Below, one piece after another: positions 1-8,422 of a DNA stretch of 64,000 bases. The stretch comes from Neisseria animaloris (GTDB lineage: Bacteria; Pseudomonadota; Gammaproteobacteria; Burkholderiales; Neisseriaceae). The stretch is taken from positions 1,984,001-2,048,000 of the forward strand of contig NZ_LR134440.1 of NCBI RefSeq assembly GCF_900637855.1. Direction: 5' to 3'. Numbering within the stretch: the first letter of the stretch is position 1; each line of letters opens with the position of its first letter. The position numbers and the translations under genes were made by a program. The notes beneath the pieces were generated by a model. That model was given only the letters and a program-made list of their open reading frames with translations. It ran no database searches and had not been told where the DNA came from.

Positions 1-936
1 TTCATTACCGGAGCGAACCTGTTTGGGGGTGATAACCAGTGAAATGACGGCTAAAGCAAGTAAGATTAAATCACGTACCAAGTTTTGCAGTAGGTAGTGG
101 CTGCCGAAAATTTCGAAGCCCGGATGGTCGGGTTTCCATAGACCGGACATCAATACCGAGCTTACTACGCCGGCCAGCAGCAGGAAATTCCATTTGCCGA
201 AAATTTGCAGTTTGCTGTCGGGGGTAGGATCCGGTGCTTCTATCTCATCTTCAAGCGAAAAGAAATGGCGGTCGAGAAAATAGAATATGGTGAGCAGGAT
301 GGCAGAACTTAGTAAGACCGGTACAAGCATATGTTGTACCGTCCACATAAAGTCGACCCCTTTTAAGAAACCCAAGAAAAGCGGAGGATCGCCGAGCGGT
401 GTTAAGCCGCCACCGATGTTGGCAACCAGGAAAATAAAGAAAACAACCACATGCACGCGGTGTTTGCGGTTGTCGTTGGCTTTCAGCAGCGGGCGGATAA
501 GCAGCATTGCAGCACCGGTTGTGCCCATAATAGATGCCAAAACCGTGCCGATGGCCAGAATGGTTGTATTCAAGCGCGCACTGCCATGCAGATTACCCCA
601 TACCAAGATGCCGCCTGAAATCGTATAGAGAGCCAATAATAACAGGATGAACGGTATGTATTCTTCAACCAAAGCATGTGCCACGGTTTGTATGCCGGCA
701 TTCAAACCGAAAACGGCAACGAAAGGAATTAAGAAAACGATAGTCCAAAAAGCCGTGATTTTGCCGAAATGGTGGTGCCAAAAGCGCGGCATGAACAATG
801 GTCCGGTAGCGATGGATAACAAAATGAGAAGAAAGGGAATACCCCAAAGCACGCTCAAACTGGCACCGTCAAAATCGGCAGCTTGAGCTGCCAACGGCAT
901 CAGTAGCAAGGGTAGAAGGGCGGATTGAAAACGCAT
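1..936 (-). CDS. NhaD/UIT3-type Na+/H+ antiporter (3' end beyond window)
   Basis: The reverse strand reads open for 312 codons from an ATG at 936 to the window edge, so the C-terminus is missing. An AAAGGAAAG ribosome site precedes the ATG. The N-terminus looks like a cleavable or first membrane segment (MRFQSALLPLLLMPLAAQA), followed by many hydrophobic helices. The motif GGGLTPLGDPPLF near residue 185 is typical of the ion-transporter superfamily branch holding NhaD and UIT3 antiporters. These exchange Na+ for H+ across the inner membrane for pH and sodium homeostasis. Family is fairly certain; the ion specificity is inferred. Confidence 0.8.
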   Translation of the reverse strand, partial: MRFQSALLPLLLMPLAAQAADFDGASLSVLWGIPFLLILLSIATGPLFMPRFWHHHFGKITAFWTIVFLIPFVAVFGLNAGIQTVAHALVEEYIPFILLLLALYTISGGILVWGNLHGSARLNTTILAIGTVLASIMGTTGAAMLLIRPLLKANDNRKHRVHVVVFFIFLVANIGGGLTPLGDPPLFLGFLKGVDFMWTVQHMLVPVLLSSAILLTIFYFLDRHFFSLEDEIEAPDPTPDSKLQIFGKWNFLLLAGVVSSVLMSGLWKPDHPGFEIFGSHYLLQNLVRDLILLALAVISLVITPKQVRSGNE

Positions 937-1436
937 CAGCTTTCCTTTTTTATTTTGATAACACATTCAGGCCGTCTGAAAACAGATACGGCTGAATTTC
1001 GGTATGCAGTAAGTCTGTTTGAAACGCTTGCAGCACTTTTTTCGGCAAGATGCATGAGCAATTTTCTTGCCGTGTGCATAACTTTAAAAATTAAAGTCCA
1101 GATTTACTTTGGGAAACAGCTTTGAAAAGCGGTAATGTGGCAAATTGTAAAAGAAAAACAATGCTGGTTCCAGTTTTCACGGGTTTTTGTTAATGCTTTT
1201 TACACAATTCAGGTGGCTTGAGAGAGACTTTCCTTCTAAAAACAGGAAATTGCGTTAAATATTTAAAGGTCTGTCAGAAAAGGAGGAATAAGGTTTCAGA
1301 CGGCAATTTTCCGAAAAATTAGAGTACGGTATTGAAATTTATGAACCGATCAGGACATGCGGGTGCCTACACCCGCATGTCCGTGCGGTGCGGATAACCC
1401 GTATCTGACGTTTAAAGAAAAAATGATTTTTTTGAC
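937..1436. other. Intergenic region, no gene seen
   Basis: This 500-base stretch lies between the antiporter start and the DUF454 gene. It holds one AG-DUS (about 969-980), a degenerate DUS arm near 1288, the perfect hairpin at 1353-1382 and the antiporter promoter. No credible coding frame or RNA gene was recognised. Confidence 0.6.
1353..1382. repeat. 13-bp perfect hairpin
   Basis: GGACATGCGGGTG and its exact complement are separated by a CCTA loop. The hairpin lies 55 bases past the DUF454 stop codon. No T-run follows on either strand, so it may be an mRNA 3' stem rather than a classical terminator. Confidence 0.6.
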
Positions 1437-1799
1437 TCAGGCATGCGGAAGCCGCCACATCCATACGGCGACGCAGAAGCAGAATATCGATGAAACGGCG
1501 GCTACCCACCAGCGTTCGGGAAATTGCCACCATAGAAAAGTACAAGAGGCAGTCATCATTGAAAAGGCGAACAGCTTGGCTCTTTTGGGAACGGCACGCC
1601 GTTCTTCCCAGTCTCTAACCATGGGGCCGAAGAAGTGGTGCTGGTGTAGCCAACGATGGAAGCGGGGCGACGCTTTGGCCCAGCATGCGGCCGCTAAAAT
1701 AACAAAAGGCGTAGTCGGCAACACAGGCAGGAAGATGCCGATAATTCCCAAGAGCAGCGCAAGTGCGCCAAAGAGCCAGAATACAGAACGTAAGACCAT
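1437..1799 (-). CDS. DUF454 (YbaN family) small membrane protein
   Basis: A 120-residue protein with four hydrophobic segments. The N-terminal part reads LLGIIGIFLPVLPTTPFVIL, the hallmark of the DUF454/YbaN family, followed by the typical AxACWAKASPRFHRWL stretch. It is an inner-membrane protein of unknown biochemical role. It ends 12 bases before the DUF1415 gene stop region and is transcribed in the same direction, so the two probably share an mRNA with DUF1415 first. Confidence 0.85.
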   Translation of the reverse strand: MVLRSVFWLFGALALLLGIIGIFLPVLPTTPFVILAAACWAKASPRFHRWLHQHHFFGPMVRDWEERRAVPKRAKLFAFSMMTASCTFLWWQFPERWWVAAVSSIFCFCVAVWMWRLPHA

Positions 1800-1811
1800 A
1801 GTTTTCCCTAA

Positions 1812-2378
1812 TTATTTTTTATGAACGGGACAACGCGGAATATTTAAATCATCCCAGCCTTGTTGCCCCATTTCTTCTAAAAGTTTAATGTTCCGCCCGA
1901 AAATGGTCTCCGCATCGGGAAACGATTCGGCCGCTCTGCTGATGCTGCTTTCACGGATGAGATGCAGGGTGGGGTAGGGGGAACGGTTGGTGTAATTACT
2001 GATGTCGTTTGCGTCGGTACCCTCAAACTGAAAATCGGGGTGGAATGGTGCAATCTGAATCACACCTTCCAAACCGTTTTCTGCAACCGCTTCATCGGCA
2101 ATATCCAGCATATCGTTAAAAATGAAAAAATCACCGAATAAAGAGGGATGAACCAACAAAGAGGTTTCGATTTCATTTTCAGAAGCGGCGGAGAGTAATT
2201 GCAACTCACGGTCGAGGTCTTCCAAGAAACCATCCAAATGCTTGGCATGGCTTACTGCGATACGCACACGGTTTTTTACGTATGGCGCTTTGGCAAACGG
2301 GCAGAAGTTCAAACCGATAACGGCTTTTTCCAGCCATTGGCGGGTATGGTCGATAACGGTTTCGTCGGAGACTGACAT
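1812..2378 (-). CDS. DUF1415 domain protein
   Basis: A 188-residue soluble protein matching the DUF1415 family from end to end: an N-terminal TRQWLEKAVIGLNFCPFAKAP block, a central FNDMLDIADE block and a C-terminal block with Pro/Thr-rich NRSPYPTLHLIRE. The conserved Cys in NFCPFAK suggests a redox or metal role, but no activity is established. It is upstream of the DUF454 gene on the same strand with 12 bases between them. Confidence 0.85.
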   Translation of the reverse strand: MSVSDETVIDHTRQWLEKAVIGLNFCPFAKAPYVKNRVRIAVSHAKHLDGFLEDLDRELQLLSAASENEIETSLLVHPSLFGDFFIFNDMLDIADEAVAENGLEGVIQIAPFHPDFQFEGTDANDISNYTNRSPYPTLHLIRESSISRAAESFPDAETIFGRNIKLLEEMGQQGWDDLNIPRCPVHKK

Positions 2379-2444
2379 TGAGTGTATATATTTACTTATA
2401 TCAAGAATAATTTCTAATAATAAAGCTTTTCGGTAATAAAAGAA

Positions 2445-2487
2445 ACAGGCCGTCTGAAAGCCGGTTTAAACTTTCAGACGGCCTGTT
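2445..2487. terminator. DUS-dyad terminator
   Basis: Inverted AG-DUS copies at 2447-2458 and 2473-2484 form a 17-bp stem, AACAGGCCGTCTGAAAG and its complement. T-rich sequence flanks both sides. It most likely ends the Lrp-family mRNA coming from the right on the minus strand. Confidence 0.75.
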
Positions 2488-2510
2488 TTTCTTTCAGCCA
2501 AGTGCTGCCG

Positions 2511-2996
2511 TCAATCTTGCTGCTGCAAATGACTGAGCGGCAAAGCAGTTGTACTTTTGATTTCTTTCAATACAAAACTTGATTTGGCATCTTCAACGCC
2601 CGGATGCGAAAGCAAAGTGTCAAGCACAAAGTGCGAAAACGCATTCATATCGGTGAAGAATGTGTGCAGTAAATAATCGGTTTCACCGGTGAGTGCGAAG
2701 CAGCTCAACACTTCGGGCCAGCTTTGTACTGCGGTCGAAAAATTATCACGTGCTTCACTGGCCTTATCGATGGAAACGCGGATAAATGCCTGCAAGCCGA
2801 GTTGCACGGATACAGGAGAAAGCAAAGCTGCATATTTTCGGATGATACCTGCGTCTTCCAACTGTTTGAGTCGGCGCAAACAGGGGGAAGGCGACAGAGC
2901 CACGCGTTCCGAAAGCTCCACATTGGTCAGGCGGCCATTTTCCTGTAAGACTTGTAAAATTTTAAGATCGGTTTTATCTAAAGTAATTTGTGCCAT
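2511..2996 (-). CDS. AsnC/Lrp-family transcriptional regulator
   Basis: The 161-residue reading from MAQITLDKTD is preferred over a longer upstream ATG because AAGG stands eight bases before it. Residues 1-60 form the Lrp winged helix-turn-helix (DLKILQVLQENGRLTNVEL, SPSPCLRRLKQLEDAG). The rest is the RAM ligand-binding domain with GETDYLL. The sequence closely resembles my recollection of the meningococcal regulator NMB0573, an amino-acid-responsive octameric regulator of nutrient-limitation genes. It is a single-gene unit ended by the DUS dyad to its left; the effector here (Leu/Met) is inferred from that relative. Confidence 0.9.
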   Translation of the reverse strand: MAQITLDKTDLKILQVLQENGRLTNVELSERVALSPSPCLRRLKQLEDAGIIRKYAALLSPVSVQLGLQAFIRVSIDKASEARDNFSTAVQSWPEVLSCFALTGETDYLLHTFFTDMNAFSHFVLDTLLSHPGVEDAKSSFVLKEIKSTTALPLSHLQQQD

Positions 2997-3365
2997 GCTG
3001 ATACCTTTTTTTCTTCTGGATGGGTGTTGTGCCGGAAGCACAGTCTTAATATATTCTAATTTAACTTAACGCACAATAGTCTAAAAAACATAGCTTTTTA
3101 AAATTATGTGTAGCGATATAAACTGTTTCTGGTTCATTTTGTTAAAAGGCCGTCTGAAAAGACTTTTCAACGGCAGATAATCTTTGCAAAACGGGTAAAG
3201 CACGGCTTGCAGATTCGGTAGCAGAGTATTACGGCGAACAAGGCTCCGGAGCGGTAACGCAATATAAGGTGCAACCCCTTAAACGATTCGATTTTCCAGT
3301 TATATCAAACAGCCGGCTCAACCTGCTACAATAGCCTTTCCATAAAAAATCCGTCGGGCAAAACA
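2997..3365. other. Divergent intergenic region Lrp/relA
   Basis: About 370 bases carrying the divergent promoters of the Lrp-type regulator and relA. One AG-DUS is present at about 3149-3160, followed by a degenerate complementary arm. No coding frame was recognised. Confidence 0.5.
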
Positions 3366-5579
3366 ATGGCTAATATCAGACAAGTCCCCAGCAGCATCAC
3401 TCCTGATTTGGACAACTACCGCCGGTGGTTTGACGGGTATGTTGCCAAACTTCCCGCAAACGATGCCCAATTATTGCTGAACGCCCGCAAACTTGCCGAG
3501 CAGTATTATCCTTTTGATGCATTTACGCCTTACGGCGAGCCTTTGCTCGGCAATCTTATGGGAGCCGCCCAATTGGTGGCCGACATGGATTTGCTTCCCG
3601 ATGCCGTAGCCGCCACCGTTTTGGCCGATATTTCTTCTTATTGCGGCAACTGGCAGGAATTGGTAACCGGACAATGCAACGCCACTGTGTGCAATCTGGT
3701 AAAAGGTATCGACGAAGTGCAGAAGCTCACGCAGTTTGCCCGCGTGAACAACCTCAACACTCCCGAAGAGCGTGCCCAGCAAGCCGAGAGTATGCGCAAA
3801 ATGCTGTTGGCGATGGTGTCCGATATCCGCGTGGTGTTGATTAAGCTCGCCTTACGTACCCGCACTATGCACTTTATCGGCACGCTGCCCGACAGCGAAG
3901 AAAAGCGTGCTTTGGCCAAAGAAACGCTGGATATTTTTGCACCGTTGGCCAACCGCTTGGGCGTGTGGCAGCTCAAATGGCAGCTCGAAGATTTGGGTTT
4001 TCGCCATCAAAATCCCGAAAAATACCGCGAAATCGCCCGTTTGCTTGATGAAAAACGCACCGAACGGTTGGAATATATCGAAGATTTCCTGCAAACCTTG
4101 CGAACCGAGCTGGACAAATACGGCATCCACTACGACGTGGCCGGCCGCCCCAAGCATATCTATTCCATTTACAAAAAAATGGTTAAGAAAAAGCTTGATT
4201 TCGAAGGGCTTTACGACATCCGCGCCGTGCGGATTCTGGTGGATACCGTGCCGGAGTGCTATACCACGCTCGGTATCGTCCACAGCCTGTGGCAACCCGT
4301 GCCGGGCGAGTTTGACGACTATATCGCCCAGCCCAAAGGCAACGGCTATAAGAGCCTGCATACCGTGATTGTCGGGCCGGAAGACAAAGGCGTGGAAGTG
4401 CAGATCCGCACGTTCGAGATGCACCAGTTCAACGAATTTGGCGTGGCCGCCCACTGGCGTTATAAAGAAGGCGGCAAAGGCGACAGTGCCTACGAGCAGA
4501 AAATCGCTTGGTTGCGGCAACTGCTCGACTGGCGCGAAAACATGGCTGACAACGACCGCGAAGACTTGGCATCCGCCTTCCGCACCGAGCTGTTTAACGA
4601 CACCATTTATGTGCTGACCCCGCATGGTAAAGTATTGTCGCTACCGGCGGGGGCAACACCGATTGATTTTGCCTACGCACTTCACAGCAGCATCGGCGAC
4701 CGCTGCCGCGGTGCCAAAGTGGAAGGCCAGATTGTGCCGCTTTCCACCCCGCTCGAAAACGGCCAGCGCGTCGAAATCATTACCGCCAAAGAAGGAAAAC
4801 CGTCGGTAAACTGGCTGTACGAAGGTTGGGTGAAAAGCAATAAGGCCATCGGCAAAATCCGTGCGTTTATCCGCCAGCAAAACGCCGATGCCGTGCGTGA
4901 AAACGGCCGCAACCAGCTCGACAAACAGTTGGTAAAAGTATCGAACAAACCCAATTTGCAGGATCTGGCGGAAAAACTCGGCTTCAAAAAAATCGACGAT
5001 TTATACACTGCCGTAGGGCAGGGCGAAATTTCCCCGCGAGCCATCCAGAAAGCCTGCGGCACATTGGTGGAACCGCCTCCGGAGCCGTTGAGCGAAACCA
5101 CCATCGTCAAACAGTCTAAAATCAAAAAAGGCGGGCACGGAGGCGTGTTGGTCGACGGCGAAGACGGTTTGCTGACGACGTTGGCAAAGTGTTGCAAGCC
5201 GGCTCCGCCCGACGACATCGTCGGTTTTGTTACCCGCGAGCGCGGCATTTCGATACACCGCAGTAACTGCCCGTCGTTTCGGCATCTTGCCGAGCATTCG
5301 CCCGATAAAGTACTTACCGCAAGTTGGGCGGGGGAGCAGGAAGGACAGGTATTTGCCGTCGATATCGAAATCCGTGCCCAAGACCGTAGTGGCCTGTTGC
5401 GCGACGTATCCGATACCCTTGCCCGCCACAAGCTCAACGTAACCGCCGTGCAAACCCAATCGCGCGATTTGGAAGCCAGTATGCGGTTTACGCTTGAAGT
5501 GCGTCAGGTAAACGACCTACCGCGGGTGCTGGCGAGCTTGGCCGAAGTCAAAGGCGTGTTGAGCGTAACGCGCTTATGA
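3366..5579 (+). CDS. relA: (p)ppGpp synthetase RelA
   Basis: A 737-residue protein, close to E. coli RelA in length. The N-terminal hydrolase region (residues 1-190) lacks the HDxxED metal motif: at that place it reads ADISSYCGNW, so it should be a synthetase without hydrolase activity, RelA rather than SpoT. The nucleotidyltransferase domain (about 225-345) contains GRPKHIYSIYKKM and AQPKGNGYKSLHT. A TGS domain follows (about 400-460, LPAGATPIDFAYALHS), then the zinc-finger-like CCKPAPPDDIVGFVTRERG stretch, and a C-terminal ACT domain (about 660-737). It makes the stringent-response alarmone on stalled ribosomes. The ribosome site is weak. Confidence 0.97.
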   Translation: MANIRQVPSSITPDLDNYRRWFDGYVAKLPANDAQLLLNARKLAEQYYPFDAFTPYGEPLLGNLMGAAQLVADMDLLPDAVAATVLADISSYCGNWQELVTGQCNATVCNLVKGIDEVQKLTQFARVNNLNTPEERAQQAESMRKMLLAMVSDIRVVLIKLALRTRTMHFIGTLPDSEEKRALAKETLDIFAPLANRLGVWQLKWQLEDLGFRHQNPEKYREIARLLDEKRTERLEYIEDFLQTLRTELDKYGIHYDVAGRPKHIYSIYKKMVKKKLDFEGLYDIRAVRILVDTVPECYTTLGIVHSLWQPVPGEFDDYIAQPKGNGYKSLHTVIVGPEDKGVEVQIRTFEMHQFNEFGVAAHWRYKEGGKGDSAYEQKIAWLRQLLDWRENMADNDREDLASAFRTELFNDTIYVLTPHGKVLSLPAGATPIDFAYALHSSIGDRCRGAKVEGQIVPLSTPLENGQRVEIITAKEGKPSVNWLYEGWVKSNKAIGKIRAFIRQQNADAVRENGRNQLDKQLVKVSNKPNLQDLAEKLGFKKIDDLYTAVGQGEISPRAIQKACGTLVEPPPEPLSETTIVKQSKIKKGGHGGVLVDGEDGLLTTLAKCCKPAPPDDIVGFVTRERGISIHRSNCPSFRHLAEHSPDKVLTASWAGEQEGQVFAVDIEIRAQDRSGLLRDVSDTLARHKLNVTAVQTQSRDLEASMRFTLEVRQVNDLPRVLASLAEVKGVLSVTRL

Positions 5580-5606
5580 TGGCTTTTAACCTGAAGCAGA
5601 AATGAA

Positions 5607-5643
5607 GAGGCCGTCTGAAAATATTTTTTCAGACGGCCTTTTT
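5607..5643 (+). terminator. DUS-dyad terminator of relA
   Basis: AGGCCGTCTGAA (5608-5619) and its inverted copy (5628-5639) form the stem, followed by TTTTT. It lies 30 bases after the relA stop. Confidence 0.85.
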
Positions 5644-5658
5644 GCCAAATTGTAGAAC

Positions 5659-5937
5659 CTACTGCTGCATTGAAGCCGCGCCAACCCCCATTCCGAAAAC
5701 CAGAACCGCTGCAATCACGATCGAAACCAACATAAACAATAATTGTGCTTTGCAGAAATTCGCTTTGCTCGGATTGGTGCCGCTACTGAACGCCCATACC
5801 AATAACATAATAATGTTTACCAGCGGAATCATGAGTACAATTAGCGTAACAATCCATTCTCCCAAGCCGACTGCAGGTGCAACGGCGTTTTGATACACGC
5901 GGGATAAATTAGTGCGATGTTGTTGAATATCAGACAT
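5659..5937 (-). CDS. Small two-helix membrane protein
   Basis: Ninety-two residues starting at MSDIQQHRTN; a GAGAG site lies eight bases upstream, which favours this ATG over one 117 bases further out. Two hydrophobic segments (roughly residues 24-48 and 62-85) surround a short polar loop. It resembles small uncharacterised neisserial membrane proteins; I assign no function. It stands alone between relA (convergent) and the que genes. Confidence 0.7.
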   Translation of the reverse strand: MSDIQQHRTNLSRVYQNAVAPAVGLGEWIVTLIVLMIPLVNIIMLLVWAFSSGTNPSKANFCKAQLLFMLVSIVIAAVLVFGMGVGAASMQQ

Positions 5938-6019
5938 TTCGTTTTCTCTCGGCAATTCATTAAAAAATAAATGAGTTGTGGATTTTAGTGTATAACCTTC
6001 CCGTTTGACAAACGAAACA

Positions 6020-6079
6020 AGAGGCCGTCTGAAAAATTTTAGCGAAACCCGCAAAGCCCGTTTCAGACGGCCTTTTTTT
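6020..6079. terminator. DUS dyad with 24-base spacer element
   Basis: AG-DUS at 6022-6033 and its inverse at 6062-6073 enclose a 24-base segment beginning TTTTAGCGAAACCCG (6037-6060). The same 24-mer occurs twice at 14039-14086, again inside a DUS dyad. It probably ends the queCDE mRNA. Confidence 0.6.
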
Positions 6080-6087
6080 GATGGCGG

Positions 6088-6720
6088 CTATTCGATTCCC
6101 GCCCATTTATGCGTTTGCACGCTCAATTGCCAATGCACGGGAGCATTGGGGCGGCTGTTGAGCAGACCGATTTGGCGGATGGTATCGTAAATGTTCATTT
6201 CGCCGTTTTGCTCGCAGGGCGAGAGATAGTAATGCTTGGCACGGATTTTGTGCTCCATACGTTCGCAAAACGCCAGTACGTCGCCGTCGGCCACGATGCG
6301 TACTTCGTCGGCGGTTGCGATGCACTGCTTTTCGTATTTTTCGGCATAGCAGGCTTTGGGGCTGGTGGCGACAAAATCAATCTGTGGCGGCGCAGGGTTG
6401 AGGCCGTTGGTTTCGATGCAGAGCGTGTAGCCTTCGGTTTTCAGTGCATCGAGCAGAATATCGACGTGCGGCTGAATGGTGGGTTCGCCGCCGGTGATAA
6501 TGATATTGCGGGCTGTATGGTTCTTCAGACGGCCTAAAATATCCTGCAAACTCATCATGTTGAATGTGAGGTAATCGGTGTCGCACCATGAGCAGGCGAG
6601 GTTGCATTTGCCGAGGCGGATGAACACTGCGGGCATACCGGTGTTGTAGCCTTCCCCTTGCAGGCTTTCAAAAATTTCAACGATGCGGTATTGCGGGTTT
6701 TCGGGGCGGATTTTGGTCAT
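6088..6720 (-). CDS. queE: 7-carboxy-7-deazaguanine synthase QueE (radical SAM)
   Basis: A 210-residue radical-SAM enzyme converting 6-carboxytetrahydropterin to 7-carboxy-7-deazaguanine in queuosine synthesis. The cluster motif CNLACSWC (C39, C43, C46, C-x3-C-x2-C) is present. FESLQGEGYNTGMP near the N-terminus and TGGEPTIQP in the middle are typical of QueE. It begins four bases after the queD stop, so translation is probably coupled. It is the third gene of queC-queD-queE. Confidence 0.95.
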   Translation of the reverse strand: MTKIRPENPQYRIVEIFESLQGEGYNTGMPAVFIRLGKCNLACSWCDTDYLTFNMMSLQDILGRLKNHTARNIIITGGEPTIQPHVDILLDALKTEGYTLCIETNGLNPAPPQIDFVATSPKACYAEKYEKQCIATADEVRIVADGDVLAFCERMEHKIRAKHYYLSPCEQNGEMNIYDTIRQIGLLNSRPNAPVHWQLSVQTHKWAGIE

Positions 6721-6724
6721 GGCG

Positions 6725-7147
6725 TTATTCCCCTTCGTATTCCGCGCAAGACGTGGGCGTTTCCCACAAGCGGATCAGGTTTACGGGCAGGCCGGCGTTT
6801 TTCAGACGGCCGAATATTTCCACCGTCATGTTTTCGGCGGTGGTGCGGAAACCGAGCCGCAGGGTTTTCATGTTCCAGCTTTCGAGCAGGGCGGCGATTT
6901 GGCTTTCGCGCGGGTTGTTGCCGTTGTAGATAAAGGCGTGGTCGAACGGCTCGATAATGGTGCGTTTGACGATGGTTTTGAGGTCGGAGAAGTCCATCAC
7001 CATGCCGTCTTTTGCACCGCCTTGAATGAGGCCGTCTGAAACCGTGACTTCGAGCTTATAGGTGTGGCCGTGCAGGTTTTGGCATTTGCCGTCGTGTCCG
7101 TCGAGCATGTGCGACGAATCGAATGTGAAGATTTTGGTGATTTTCAT
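6725..7147 (-). CDS. queD: 6-carboxytetrahydropterin synthase QueD
   Basis: A 140-residue member of the PTPS family that makes 6-carboxytetrahydropterin from dihydroneopterin triphosphate. The zinc ligands H13, H26 and H28 (SSHMLDGH, NLHGHTY) and the catalytic Cys22 (GKCQN) are all visible. It sits between queC and queE on the same strand. A 21-bp perfect hairpin separates it from queC, so its expression may be attenuated or driven partly by readthrough. Confidence 0.95.
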   Translation of the reverse strand: MKITKIFTFDSSHMLDGHDGKCQNLHGHTYKLEVTVSDGLIQGGAKDGMVMDFSDLKTIVKRTIIEPFDHAFIYNGNNPRESQIAALLESWNMKTLRLGFRTTAENMTVEIFGRLKNAGLPVNLIRLWETPTSCAEYEGE

Positions 7148-7168
7148 GGTGGGTTTGGTTTGGGGTTC

Positions 7169-7213
7169 AGGCCGTCTGAAACGGGTTTTGCTAAAACCCG
7201 TTTCAGACGGCCT
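7169..7213. repeat. 21-bp perfect DUS hairpin between queC and queD
   Basis: The dyad AGGCCGTCTGAAACGGGTTTT / complement is perfect over 21 bp with a three-base loop (GCT). A T-run follows only on the plus strand, whereas the que genes run on the minus strand, so full termination in the operon direction is not expected. Confidence 0.7.
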
Positions 7214-7238
7214 TTTTTGTTTTGGAAAGATAAGGCGG

Positions 7239-7889
7239 TTAACGTGAAGCGAGATATTCCGCCAGCCCGCGTTCGCGCAGCACGCAGCTTGGGCATTCGC
7301 CGCAGCCGCCTTCCACGCCGTGATAGCAGGTGTGGGTGTGTTGGCGGATGTAGTCGAGGCAGCCCAAGCGGTCGGCCAACGCCCATGTTTGCGCTTTGGT
7401 GAGATACATCAGCGGCGTGTGGATTTGAAAGGCGTAGTCCATCGCCAGATTGAGCGTTACGTTCATCGATTTCACGAATACGTCGCGGCAGTCAGGATAG
7501 CCCGAAAAGTCGGTTTCGCATACACCCACGATGATGTGCTTGATGTTTCGGCTTTTGGCGTAAATGGCGGCGTAGAGCAGAAACAGCGCATTGCGGCCGT
7601 CGACAAAAGTATTCGGCACACCGTTTGAGGCCGTCTGAATTTCTGCTGTGCCGTCCATTAAAGCGTTGTGGGTGATTTGCTGCATCAGGCTTAAATCAAG
7701 CACGGTTTGCGCGATGTCTAAATCTTCGGCAATCCAACGGGCGCGTTCCAGCTCGATGGCGTGGCGTTGCCCGTATTGAAACGTGATGGCCTGCACATTT
7801 TCGCGGCCGTAGGTTTGAACCGCCTGAATCAGGCAGGTAGTGGAATCTTGGCCGCCTGAAAAGACGACCAGAGCTTTTTCGTTTTGCAT
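7239..7889 (-). CDS. queC: 7-cyano-7-deazaguanine synthase QueC
   Basis: The 216-residue product starts at [16 protein letters not shown], directly after the preQ1 riboswitch. Upstream in-frame codons are unlikely because they would run through the aptamer. The PP-loop SGGQDSTT (residues 11-18) binds ATP; the C-terminal cysteines ([14 protein letters not shown]) form the zinc site. The enzyme converts CDG to preQ0. It is the first gene of queC-queD-queE. An AGGAA ribosome site seven bases before the ATG forms part of the aptamer tail. Confidence 0.95.
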   Translation of the reverse strand: MQNEKALVVFSGGQDSTTCLIQAVQTYGRENVQAITFQYGQRHAIELERARWIAEDLDIAQTVLDLSLMQQITHNALMDGTAEIQTASNGVPNTFVDGRNALFLLYAAIYAKSRNIKHIIVGVCETDFSGYPDCRDVFVKSMNVTLNLAMDYAFQIHTPLMYLTKAQTWALADRLGCLDYIRQHTHTCYHGVEGGCGECPSCVLRERGLAEYLASR

Positions 7890-7894
7890 TTGGG

Positions 7895-7933
7895 TTCCTA
7901 GTTTTGGTATCGCGGGAGGATTTCGAACCGCGT
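7895..7933 (-). promoter_or_regulatory. preQ1-I riboswitch of queC
   Basis: Read on the minus strand: stem CGCGG (7932-7928), loop TTCGAAATCCTC, closing CCGCG (7915-7911), then the A-rich tail ACCAAAACTAGGA (7909-7897). This matches the preQ1-I pseudoknot layout (hairpin plus AAAACTAGG-like tail). The tail contains the queC Shine-Dalgarno, so ligand binding should block translation. Confidence 0.8.
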
Positions 7934-8422
7934 GGAAAGAATCGCCTAATTGTACAGCAAAAGCACCCGGGCCGTCTGAAACGGAAGAGGGCACGGGTTT
8001 AAAAAACACCTGCATTTTGCTAAACCGTTTCGCAGCAAACACAGCTTCGGCGGGCAAGGCCGTCTGGAAAGTAAATGTCATCCCCGGCATTTGCTTTTCA
8101 GACGGCCTTTATTCGTCCGGTATGGTTGGTAAAGTTAAGGCTCTAAAAATAAATATTTGAAACAAATATGCTTTTTAATTGTGTTGCATTATGTAGTCAA
8201 AAAAAAACGTTTAAAAGTTAATGGGTTGTGAAAAAGTTCCTGTTTAGGGGTAAATTTTCTGTAAGTTTTCTTTGTATTATTACGTCATTCCAGAAAACGT
8301 GGGCAGGGAGTAATGCCGGGAGACATTGTCTACAGTAATCTGGTGCTCTGAAGTATTTTTCACTGGGCGGGCAAACCTGCCTGATACTGTTTTTTTTACT
8401 CAAACATGAAGGAAATCTCAAA
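7934..8422. other. Intergenic region queC/NadA-like
   Basis: Contains a DUS near 7970, a DUS-like dyad with one mismatch (about 8057-8107), and the AT-rich promoter region of the adhesin. Homopolymers A9 (8199-8207) and T8 (8390-8397) precede the adhesin start. No gene was recognised. Confidence 0.5.

Noticed and set aside
3852..4625. Long minus-strand frame under relA
   Set aside because: Overlaps a complete, conserved relA; no family features.
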